DNA from: Candidatus Methanoplasma sp.
GTDB taxonomy: Archaea; Thermoplasmatota; Thermoplasmata; Methanomassiliicoccales; Methanomethylophilaceae
DNA length: 21,457 bases
Reading direction: 5' to 3'
Assembly (NCBI GenBank): GCA_031283015.1
Contig: JAITCQ010000091.1
Coordinates: forward strand, 1 to 21,457
Position numbers and translations under genes: made by a program. Numbering within the stretch: position 1 is the first letter of the stretch; every line of letters begins with the position of its first letter. Positions 1 to 6,792 of the stretch are shown here, piece after piece. The notes beneath the pieces were generated by a model. The model made no database searches and was not told the origin of the DNA. It worked only from the letters and a program-made list of their open reading frames with translations.

Positions 1-258
1 AAAAGCTGGATAAAATGGGCGAAAGGATCGGGGCTCAGACCGTTCGCAAAGCTTGCGGGCACGGTGGAGAAGCACATCTCCCACATACTGCAATGGTTCT
101 CGTCGCGGCTGACCAACGCCCTGATGGAAGGGACGAACAGCCTGATCTCGGTGATCAAATCGAGGGCGAGAGGGTTCTGGTATGCCGAGAACCTGATCTC
201 GATGTGCTATATCGTCAGCGCTCAGGAGAAGACCGACATGTACGGACGTGGTGTGTGA
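1..258 (+). CDS. ISL3-like transposase, C-terminal fragment (5' end outside window)
   Basis: The reading frame is open from base 1 and ends at TGA 256-258, giving about 85 residues. The stretch reading FSSRLTNALMEGTNSLISVI followed by KSRARGF is the conserved C-terminal signature of ISL3-family DDE transposases (SRLTN..EG.N..IK..KRRA.GF), including the last catalytic Glu region. Only the C-terminal end is visible, so intactness upstream cannot be judged. The C-terminal tail after the motif is short, as usual for the family. It marks the left edge of an accessory, AT-rich island. Family assignment is from the motif; I am fairly sure of transposase and less sure of ISL3 rather than a close relative. 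Confidence 0.8.
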   Translation, partial: KSWIKWAKGSGLRPFAKLAGTVEKHISHILQWFSSRLTNALMEGTNSLISVIKSRARGFWYAENLISMCYIVSAQEKTDMYGRGV

Positions 259-268
259 GGTATCCCCG

Positions 269-287
269 GTGCGGGCGCAGCCCGCAC
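269..287. terminator. Perfect 8-bp GC-rich hairpin after the transposase
   Basis: GTGCGGGC (269-276), loop GCA, GCCCGCAC (280-287) form a perfect inverted repeat 11 nt after the transposase stop. It could be a transcription-insulating hairpin near the IS end. No U-run follows, so it is not a classical terminator. Confidence 0.4.
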
Positions 288-288
288 A

Positions 289-316
289 GGCTTTCCACAC
301 GAAATAGAGAAGGACC
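289..316. repeat. Candidate right terminal inverted repeat of the IS
   Basis: The stretch beginning GGCTTTCCACACGAAA and ending AGGACC lies between the transposase stop and the change to AT-rich DNA. Read on the minus strand it begins GGTCCTTCTCTATTTCGTGT, which resembles the ends of ISL3-type elements. The left end is outside the window, so the match of the two ends and the target duplication cannot be tested. The assignment is inference from position and resemblance. Confidence 0.35.
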
Positions 317-384
317 TACTGTGAGGATAGTCTTTTATCAAACAGTGTTGGGATTTCTTCGGTGTTTTTTGGTGGCATCTCCGC

Positions 385-1077
385 TCAAATCCCAAATAAT
401 GACATCCTTTCCTTATTGTATTTGTCTGCACTTTTGATTAGCAGATTCATCCAGTTATCGCCTCTGTCCGAGCTTGCATATCCCAGAGTGAATCCAATAG
501 GCAGTCGAAATATATCGCATATTTTCTTATTTCCTGCATTGTATTCCATAAGATTAGAATAATCTGAATCGACAATGATCAATACTTTTGTTGCATCTTT
601 GTAATTATTTTGAATAAACTCTATACTTTTTATCCAATTTCGTTGTTCAAAGTCATCTATTTTATCCAAATGATAATCTGAAAACTCTTTTACGAAACAT
701 GACCAAAAAATATTTTCTTCCATAATCATTTTGAACATTGATCCTACGGTAATTTGAATGCCGCCAATTAGTTTTGAATTTGTGTCAATTGCACACACAA
801 GGTCATAGTTATCGAATGCACAATTTACATCGCATGCGTCCTTGTGACTGAATGGTATTGCATAATCGGTTCTCCATTTTCTCTCACCCATATATCCACT
901 TTTAATTCTCATTTCTCTATATTTCATTATACCATTTATTGATGCACCGCATGTTCCCGTTACATTGTTAATTTCCACCGTTAACGTACATGGGCCATCT
1001 CCCTCATGCACTGCCGATATCGTTTCCAATACAACCTCTCTATCTTTTTTTCTATTTCTTTTTCCCTTCTGGTACAC
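385..1077 (-). CDS. Hypothetical 230-aa protein in defence island, Asp-rich
   Basis: I do not recognise the family. The N-terminus is very basic (residues 2-12, KGKRNRKKD). Three hydrophobic strand-like stretches each end in acidic residues: AIDTN (D98), VLIIVDSDYSN (D170, D172) and YASSDRGD (D204), with EE at 120-121. That spacing is reminiscent of RNase H-like or other metal-dependent nuclease folds such as DUF3800, but this is only a suggestion. The listed start is GTG at 1077; it has no clear ribosome site, so a later start is possible. A TATA-like element lies at 1156-1167. The gene is as AT-rich as the neighbouring restriction-modification genes and unlike the core genes, so it probably arrived with them. 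A defence or mobile-element role is inferred from location only. Confidence 0.6.
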   Translation of the reverse strand: MYQKGKRNRKKDREVVLETISAVHEGDGPCTLTVEINNVTGTCGASINGIMKYREMRIKSGYMGERKWRTDYAIPFSHKDACDVNCAFDNYDLVCAIDTNSKLIGGIQITVGSMFKMIMEENIFWSCFVKEFSDYHLDKIDDFEQRNWIKSIEFIQNNYKDATKVLIIVDSDYSNLMEYNAGNKKICDIFRLPIGFTLGYASSDRGDNWMNLLIKSADKYNKERMSLFGI

Positions 1078-1155
1078 ACCATGGTTATCGATTTTGCTCT
1101 ACTTCTTTTTTTGTTTTTCAATTTGCTTTTAATGAAAAATTCGAGTTTCACGCTT

Positions 1156-1167
1156 CATTATATATTT
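1156..1167 (-). promoter_or_regulatory. TATA-like promoter element for the 385-1077 gene
   Basis: On the minus strand the sequence reads AAATATATAATG, a good archaeal TATA box about 80 nt upstream of the GTG start at 1077. An expected transcription start near 1135 would give a leader of roughly 60 nt. Assigned by sequence and position only. Confidence 0.35.
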
Positions 1168-1586
1168 GCGATACGGTCGCACCGATGTGAGAAGAGAAAA
1201 GCGGCTTGTTCAGTTGAGTTCGGAACATGCAGCGGCATCGTTGCGTATAGGATTTGAATCGCTCCCGGATGACATGAAGGAAATATATGACAGTTTGCGG
1301 TCCGCGGCCCTCTCAGGAGTTATGGAACTGGCTGTCGGCGACCCGGATGGCAGAGTGTCCGAGTATGCGTCCAAAATCTTCGTTGCCGTGAGACAGGATT
1401 ATGGAGAGGCTCTCCGAAGGAGCAAGAGAGATAGTATTTAAATTATCAGGCCCTGGGAACTGGGGCCGCGACTTGCATGCCAACATTATCGAGTCATCTG
1501 TGTCGAAGGCGGCTGCACCGGTGACAATGCTCCTTCGGGTGGATGAAGAAAAGGGCTTCGCCCGACTAACAGTCCGCAGAATATGA
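1166..1586 (+). pseudogene. GC-rich broken gene remnant (frameshifted)
   Basis: Two overlapping plus-strand frames, 1166-1441 (TTG start) and 1401-1586 (ATG start), both use GC-rich host-like codons, unlike the AT-rich genes on either side. Moving one base near 1425-1438 joins them: ALRRSKR of the first frame runs into EIVFKLSG of the second, giving about 139 residues. This is what a decayed or frameshifted host gene would look like. The alternative is two short overlapping genes. I recognise no family. The upstream frame is closed by TGA at 1133-1135, so any missing 5' part is gone or lies in another frame. Confidence 0.35.
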
Positions 1587-1753
1587 ATGCAAATATGGAT
1601 AGGACGACTTTTCACAATGATTTACAAAGAAATATCCAGCGGGCGTGGAGACTCTCGTCGCCAAGCCATGAGAACTGGGATTTGATATTCTAGCCAAAGT
1701 TTAACAGTTGCTGATGATTCCTGATGGTGGAAGAGGTTATCACTCTGTGAATT

Positions 1754-2272
1754 TCAGCTTTCCGCAACGACCCTGTACAACTCTATTTCGCGGCCCCTTG
1801 ATTTGGCTACGTTTCTTATTGTCTCTTTTTGTTGTATATGGATGAAACTATCCATATACTCACAATTGAGGTTACCTTCGTCATCAATGGGAAGGGTTAT
1901 TTCAATATCAAGACTTTTAGATGCTCTTAACTTTTTGTCATAGTTGTATCTTCCCTTGAGTTTCTTTTGTATTTCCACGCTGATATAAAGTAATGTTTCG
2001 CGTGAAAAGTCCCTGCTGCTCCAATAGATGCCAACGTCGTCTGATGCGCTGTACTCATAATTTCGATAGAATGTGTTTCCAAAAATATCAACTGTTATGG
2101 AATTTGCAGGGAAATGGTTTATTGGGTTAGAGATATGGGCAAAAAGCCCTGTATTAGTAACACCTGACGTTATGAATGGAATGTTGCCTGAGATTTGATC
2201 CTCTTTTTTAAGCCGTCTTCCCTGTTCAATATGATCAAATAAATCTGCTAATGTAAAAACATTATACTTTAC
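1754..2272 (-). pseudogene. Second TRD of the S subunit, out of frame as sequenced (phase-variable extension)
   Basis: Reading the minus strand with one extra G in the 2277-2285 run gives an open frame from GTA at 2272-2270 to the stop at 1754-1756, adding 172 residues and making a 380-residue S protein. The new part starts VKYNVFTLADLFDHIEQGRR and continues LKKEDQISGNIPFITSGVT, the classic start of a type I S half. It ends with DIEITLPIDDEGNLNCEYMD and a charged helix, a copy of the corresponding element at the end of the first half. From 2272 down to the GTG at 1976-1978 there is no ATG, GTG or TTG in this frame, so it can hardly be translated by itself. It is therefore best read as the switched-out half of the same gene, not a separate gene. 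A fixed frameshift or a homopolymer sequencing error are the alternatives. Confidence 0.8.
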
Positions 2273-2895
2273 CCCTCCCCCCCCCGAACATTAGATATAA
2301 ATCTTTGTTCATCGACTGTGAGATTAAAGTCACTTAATCCTGTAACTTTAAGATATGCTTTGAGTTCACGAATGCGGGCTGCTTCAATCTCGCGTATGCA
2401 TGCGGCCTCTTTCTCGAGTATGTAACTTTCCATATATGCAAAGTCAATTTCACCCTCAGCAGTGATGGGGAGAGAGATTTTTATTTTTTCAATGCTTTCA
2501 ACGTTAGAGCCCGTGCCCCATGTAAGCATGGTTAGACCTTTATACAGTAAGGTAGCAATGAAAAGTGCTTTTTCCCTATTGAACCCCTGAAACCTAGGTG
2601 ATAAAACTTTTACCTTATTACCTGTAAAGTACGGTTCTTTTTGATAAAAAACACAAAAAGTATCCTGTGCAAAGCTCATGGTATTCCCATCGTTTAATGC
2701 CATTTCGGTTTCAACGATATACCCTCGGACACCATTGTTCAATGAACTTCTAACCACATATGGATGACTACCCACGACTTTTTCATCATACACTGTTGTT
2801 TGATTGGCGTGAAAAATATGCCTGCTTGACATGACGTTGAATAAACCATCATTCCCGCCAAGATTGAATTTTTTATATTCAGGCATTGTTTTCAC
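2269..2895 (-). CDS. Restriction-modification specificity subunit, first TRD (short form as sequenced)
   Basis: This 208-residue protein resembles the DNA-recognition (S) subunit of type I and BcgI-like systems. Residues 44-60 (SHPYVVRSSLNNGVRGYI region) look like a target-recognition domain. Residues about 136-200 (KIKISLPITAEGEIDFAYME, then a long charged helix IREIEAARIRELKAYL) match the conserved spacer helix that ends each half of an S protein. The start overlaps the 3' end of the methyltransferase gene by 17 nt, so the two are translationally coupled. The frame ends with VRGGEG-stop, immediately after a 9-G run on the coding strand (2277-2285). S proteins normally have two such halves in about 340-420 residues; here the second half lies directly downstream in another frame. 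A single-half S protein can act as a dimer on palindromic sites in related systems, so the short form may be functional rather than dead. Confidence 0.82.
   Translation of the reverse strand: MKTMPEYKKFNLGGNDGLFNVMSSRHIFHANQTTVYDEKVVGSHPYVVRSSLNNGVRGYIVETEMALNDGNTMSFAQDTFCVFYQKEPYFTGNKVKVLSPRFQGFNREKALFIATLLYKGLTMLTWGTGSNVESIEKIKISLPITAEGEIDFAYMESYILEKEAACIREIEAARIRELKAYLKVTGLSDFNLTVDEQRFISNVRGGEG
2277..2285 (-). repeat. Poly-G tract (9 G on coding strand) between the two S-subunit halves
   Basis: There are nine C on the plus strand, followed after one T by four more C at 2272-2275. With 9 G the S frame ends in VRGGEG-stop. With 10 or 7 G it continues through the second recognition half. With 8 G it ends in VRGGRGKV-stop. 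Runs of this length are typical slipped-strand switch sites. Confidence 0.85.
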
Positions 2896-4936
2896 CTCTT
2901 AGAATTTGTCCAACCTCCCAAGCGAGGTAATCACCAACAACTTTCATAAAGTCCGCTTCAGAGGGTGTGGTATCAATCTTTTTATGATGTGAGAATGTCC
3001 AATCATTGCCTTCGAGAGTAATTGTATCTTCTATATACTCAGCTTCCGTAAAGTGCTTGAGATAAGCTTTACCATAATTAACAAGATCAACGGCCTCCTG
3101 ATAGCGTTCATTTGCGTTGCCAGTGTCGCGTAAGTTTACATCAAGTCCGGATTTTTTTCTGTTCTGCCTCGAATAGCCATCGTTAGACATGTCGATGAAT
3201 TTGACTATGTGCTTTGAGTCATGCGCTTTACCGACCTCAAACACGTAGACTGCTGTTTGTACTCCTGCTTTTCCTTTAAAAATATCCGCCATATGAATAC
3301 TTGCTACGAGAGTGTTGTTCTGCAAGAGTTCTTTTGTATAAGGGAGACCATTTCCTGAACCCGCATTTTCCTGTATCAGGATCGCCGCCCTGCCAGTCAA
3401 CATTCTATCAAGGGCCTTTTTCACAAAAATAAAACCCTTGCCCGCTGCTGAGTAGGGAGGATTCAGGAGGAACACATTTGCTGGGAATGGTTTGTTCCTT
3501 TCTCCTCCCTGTTCATAATTGCCACTATAATCAGTCAATGAGTCCTTGTGCAGGATATTTGTCGAACCATCCCCCATTAAAATCATATTCAGGACTGCAA
3601 GGAGATATATGTCTGAACGCTTTTCAATACCGAGCAGTTGTTTCATTTTTATCTCCGTGATTTTCCTTTTCAGCTCATTTGGACTTTTAATATGAGCATT
3701 TGCATCAGCAATCATAAGATTCATGGAAGAAATCAAGAATCCCGCAGAACCTGCCGCATAGTCCCAGACATAAGATTTGCGGTCAACCTTTGCGAGCTTT
3801 GCCATCATTGTAGTAACGTAACGCGGCGTAAGTACAACATCATTCTTGTCCGAATCGGGAATGTCTACCCATTCGTTTAAGACATTGAATAACCTGCCTG
3901 TGAAGTCAAGATGGTGCGTTGGTGTAAAAAATGGTAATATTTCCTCTTTTACCCTCGCATATATTGTCTTGAATTTACTTTCACCATTGTGAGGGGTATA
4001 AAGGATAGAATTCATAAATACCCGCGATAGATCATTAACTATCATGTCCCTTTTCTCTTGAGGGAGGTCAAGTTCGGTCAAAAAATCGGATATTTTGTTT
4101 ATGATAACTTTACCATCATTGGTACTTTGACCAGTTTGCCCTCTGAGCTCCGGTATTTCGAGGGGATATACTTTCCCGCTGACGCCAAGCCCTGCCATGA
4201 TCATCCCTGTTATAAGCTCAACGCGAGAACCAACGGGTATCCCCAGATCATCCTGCATCCATTGATTAAGACTTTTCAAGCTTGTTTCTATCTTTTCTTC
4301 TATTTTTCGGCTTTGGGCTTCTCTCTCCTCAGGAGTGAGCTTCAAAGAATCTACTCTTTTTATGAACTCATCAAAATTTTCAGGAGCTAAGAATGAGAGG
4401 TCTGAATAATCCCCCACGCGTTTTGGAATGCAAAAATTACTTGCCGAAACATAATACACCCCATATTCCATAAACAGTTCTGTCGCTTCCATGTAGCCAT
4501 TGAGTCCAATTGCTATTACTTCATCATAGCTTTCTGTGTGATCAACAATTGCTTTCGCATAATGCACTGCGCCGTTAACCGCATAACCCTCGATATTTGA
4601 ATAGTTCTGTTCACCTTTGGCAGTAATGTTGTCAACTTTGCCTTCGGCATTCAACTTGACGAGTTTACCCTCTATTCCTTTGACTTCTATTACAACAGGA
4701 AGTTTCCTAGATGTCGTTTCTAAAAGCAGACGTATGTCGGGATAATTTCCGCCCCCCCCCCCTCTCTTCGATGGTGCTTCGCGCATAGCTTTGTCTATTT
4801 CATAATTAATGCTTTCTGTTTTTGTGAAAAATTTTCGCCCAAATGAAGCAAGTTGTGTTTTCCCCCAGTCTTCGATTTTTTCCTCATAAGAGGTTATCTT
4901 TTGCTTTCGGTGTTCAGTGTATCCTTTGTTGACCAA
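2879..4936 (-). CDS. BcgI-like fused restriction nuclease / N6-adenine DNA methyltransferase
   Basis: This 685-residue protein should cut and methylate DNA at a site chosen by the downstream S subunit. The N-terminal nuclease domain shows a PD-x16-ExK active site (P66-D67, then E84-V85-K86 in VVIEVKG). The methyltransferase domain has motif I WDYAAGSAGF at 391-400 and motif IV NPPY at 492-495, the signature of gamma-class adenine methyltransferases. The combination of fused nuclease and methylase with a separate S protein is that of type IIB BcgI-like enzymes (BcgI A subunit is of similar size). The listed start is TTG at 4936, preceded in frame by a TAG stop; the next Met is residue 51, which would cut into the conserved YEEKIEDWGKTQLASFGRKF region. 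A coding-strand run of 11 G encodes Gly59-63 just before the PD motif. Codon use is AT-rich, unlike the gene upstream, a sign of horizontal transfer. Confidence 0.88.
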   Translation of the reverse strand: MVNKGYTEHRKQKITSYEEKIEDWGKTQLASFGRKFFTKTESINYEIDKAMREAPSKRGGGGGNYPDIRLLLETTSRKLPVVIEVKGIEGKLVKLNAEGKVDNITAKGEQNYSNIEGYAVNGAVHYAKAIVDHTESYDEVIAIGLNGYMEATELFMEYGVYYVSASNFCIPKRVGDYSDLSFLAPENFDEFIKRVDSLKLTPEEREAQSRKIEEKIETSLKSLNQWMQDDLGIPVGSRVELITGMIMAGLGVSGKVYPLEIPELRGQTGQSTNDGKVIINKISDFLTELDLPQEKRDMIVNDLSRVFMNSILYTPHNGESKFKTIYARVKEEILPFFTPTHHLDFTGRLFNVLNEWVDIPDSDKNDVVLTPRYVTTMMAKLAKVDRKSYVWDYAAGSAGFLISSMNLMIADANAHIKSPNELKRKITEIKMKQLLGIEKRSDIYLLAVLNMILMGDGSTNILHKDSLTDYSGNYEQGGERNKPFPANVFLLNPPYSAAGKGFIFVKKALDRMLTGRAAILIQENAGSGNGLPYTKELLQNNTLVASIHMADIFKGKAGVQTAVYVFEVGKAHDSKHIVKFIDMSNDGYSRQNRKKSGLDVNLRDTGNANERYQEAVDLVNYGKAYLKHFTEAEYIEDTITLEGNDWTFSHHKKIDTTPSEADFMKVVGDYLAWEVGQILRGENNA
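4752..4762 (-). repeat. Poly-G tract (11 G on coding strand) in the nuclease/methylase gene
   Basis: Eleven C on the plus strand encode a five-glycine run (completed by GGC and GGA codons) immediately N-terminal to the nuclease PD motif. With 10 G the frame ends after about 12 further codons (…IIPTYVCF-stop). With 12 G it ends shortly after SRHTSAFRNDI. With 11 G, as here, the gene is on. Confidence 0.85.
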
Positions 4937-4967
4937 TCTACCACACTACCTTGCACTCCTCTAATGT

Positions 4968-6509
4968 TCAGTCAATATATACAATACCGTTCTTTGGGTA
5001 CGAGACCTCATACCTCAGGACCTTCTTCACGGACCCGCCGGCCGGTATGTTCAGGGACCATGTCAGTATCCCCGTGTCCGTTTCGCACTCGGCGCCCGAC
5101 ATCTCTAAGATATCGACCGTCACGGCGCTGTTCGCCGATAAAGGCACCTGATCCAAGAGTTTCATCGTTATCTCTTTGCTCCTTGTGTTCCTCACCGTTA
5201 TGATCCACTCGCGCAACGCCTTCTTGTTCTTGCCGATGAGGCCTTTGCTGGTCATGTCCTTCCCTCTCTCCCTCGTAACGATGATGCCTTTGTCCCTTCC
5301 GAGGGAGACCTCCATGCTGTCGTCCATCGCCGCCGGGTCGAGCCTCGTCTTTCCGACATATTCGTTGCCCTGGAAGATGCTCGCCTCTCCCGCCAGGAGG
5401 TTCAGCGATTCCCAGCCGCCCATTTTGGCGATAAGGAACGCGTCCGTGTCCAGCTTGCTTACACAGTAGTAGAAGAACTCGGACTGCAGAGAGTGCCTCG
5501 ATATCTCCACCTTACTGGGTTTGTTGGACGACGGTATGTCCAGCGGCGCCGGAAGGGCGAACTCGGTGGTCGTGTACGCTTCCGACACTTGCGCGCGGGG
5601 CAGCTCGAGTGCTACTTCGGAAACATCCTCAAAGCACTCGACCGCCTTGCACGCCACTGCGGGCATAGGTTCGAACGCCTGTTTTGCCGCCATCCTGGGT
5701 TTTTGAGGCAGGACCAGATCGATGTGCCACGGCCGGAGCACCGGCTGTTCGTTGCCGAGCGCCGGGTTTCCGGTGGAGAGCCTGACGTTCACGCTGTTCC
5801 AGTCCTCGCCCGTGTTTTGAACGATGCTGCCTTTCATGCTGAGGACGACGGGGGAATTGATGTCGCTCATCCTTATCTCGTGGAACGGCCTCCACCATGC
5901 GTTGTTCACGTAGTATGATACGGTTACTTCGGCCTTTCCTTTCTTTTCCGAAAAGAACTCCACGCTTATCTTGCCCGCATATCTTACCTTGCCGGCTGAG
6001 AACACGCCCATCTCCTTGGTTATCCTTTCTTTCTCCTCGGTGAGGTCTTCCAGCTTGTTACCGGCCTCTGCCTTGGAAGCGCTTATGGCCTCCTTCCTAC
6101 CCTTGTGGTATTTCTCGATGTCTCTCAGATCATTTATCGTGAATCCGGCGTTCCCGCCGATCTTCGCGTTCTTGTCCAGGAACTTCTCTTCCGAACCCAG
6201 CAGTTCGAGTTTGCTTTTTTCGGCCTTTATTGCTTTTTTGACGGCGTCAAGCCTTTCTTTGAGGTCTTTGATGTCTTTGCTTACGCTCGACTCCTTAAAA
6301 CTGTCCACCTCAAAGTCGGCGGATATCAGCGTTCCGCCTTTTTCGACGGAAGCGTTTATGCTTTCCGGCCTGATGTCCTGCGGCAGGCCGTCGAAGACTG
6401 CGACGTTCTTTCCTTCCGCCGTGTCCAAGACCATCCGTCTCTTTATCTCCGCGCCCATGAGGAACACTCTTACATCCTCCACTGAGGATCCCGTTTTCTT
6501 TGAGCCCAT
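4968..6509 (-). CDS. MuiA-family protein (DUF4140/DUF4139)
   Basis: This 513-residue protein has the architecture of the 'mucoidy inhibitor MuiA' family. An N-terminal DUF4140-like beta domain covers about residues 10-70, a charged coiled coil about 75-165, and a DUF4139 domain about 185-513. The DUF4139 part is recognisable by VSYYVNNAWWRPFHEIR and by the closing WSLNIPAGGSVKKVLRYEVSYP. No signal peptide or membrane segment is visible, so it is probably cytoplasmic. The function of the family is poorly known. The ATG at 6509 has a ribosome site AAGGTG 7 nt upstream and a TATA-like box at 6544-6556. GC-rich codon use matches the genes to its right, so this gene marks the host side of the island boundary. 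Confidence 0.8.
   Translation of the reverse strand: MGSKKTGSSVEDVRVFLMGAEIKRRMVLDTAEGKNVAVFDGLPQDIRPESINASVEKGGTLISADFEVDSFKESSVSKDIKDLKERLDAVKKAIKAEKSKLELLGSEEKFLDKNAKIGGNAGFTINDLRDIEKYHKGRKEAISASKAEAGNKLEDLTEEKERITKEMGVFSAGKVRYAGKISVEFFSEKKGKAEVTVSYYVNNAWWRPFHEIRMSDINSPVVLSMKGSIVQNTGEDWNSVNVRLSTGNPALGNEQPVLRPWHIDLVLPQKPRMAAKQAFEPMPAVACKAVECFEDVSEVALELPRAQVSEAYTTTEFALPAPLDIPSSNKPSKVEISRHSLQSEFFYYCVSKLDTDAFLIAKMGGWESLNLLAGEASIFQGNEYVGKTRLDPAAMDDSMEVSLGRDKGIIVTRERGKDMTSKGLIGKNKKALREWIITVRNTRSKEITMKLLDQVPLSANSAVTVDILEMSGAECETDTGILTWSLNIPAGGSVKKVLRYEVSYPKNGIVYID
4973..4986 (-). promoter_or_regulatory. TATA-like promoter for the restriction-modification operon
   Basis: The minus strand reads TATTGTATATATTG, with the core about 42 nt upstream of the TTG start at 4936. 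It lies inside the last codons of the MuiA-like gene (GIVYID-stop). Only 31 nt separate the two genes, so the R-M operon may be driven from here, by read-through, or both. Confidence 0.4.
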
Positions 6510-6543
6510 TGTTATGCACCTTGCCGATAAATAGATTGGACGT

Positions 6544-6556
6544 CTTTTAAATTATG
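6544..6556 (-). promoter_or_regulatory. TATA-like promoter of the MuiA-family gene
   Basis: The minus strand reads CATAATTTAAAAG, centred about 41 nt upstream of the ATG at 6509. It would give a leader of about 15 nt, enough to contain the AAGGTG ribosome site. Confidence 0.4.
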
Positions 6557-6756
6557 CGCTGATTGCAGCAACCGTTAAAGCACGGGGCGACCCAATATAT
6601 TGCAGTCCATGCGTGCTATAGCTTTAGTCCAAAGTTTTAAAGTCGAGAATACAGTTATATTGACTGGAGTCGGGAGTGCGGGTTTCACCTGTCTATGCTC
6701 GGCTCCTTACCATTTCTATAAGCTTTTCTCCAGGGCTTTCCGCATTGTGACTGGGT

Positions 6757-6783
6757 CGAAAAAGAGAAGGGGGCTTCCGCCCC
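6757..6783 (-). terminator. Hairpin plus U-run terminator after hdrB
   Basis: On the minus strand, just after the hdrB stop, GGGGC-GGAA-GCCCC (6783 down to 6770) forms a 5-bp hairpin with a GGAA tetraloop, followed by CTTCTCTTTTTCG. That is a clear stem with a U-rich tail. The rest of the 6537-6756 gap (about 220 nt) holds no gene or RNA I recognise. Confidence 0.6.
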
Positions 6784-6792
6784 GGTTTGATC

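Noticed and set aside
5493..5918. Long plus-strand open frame opposite the MuiA-family gene
   Set aside because: No family resemblance; it is the complementary shadow of a GC-rich coding region with clear DUF4139 features on the other strand.
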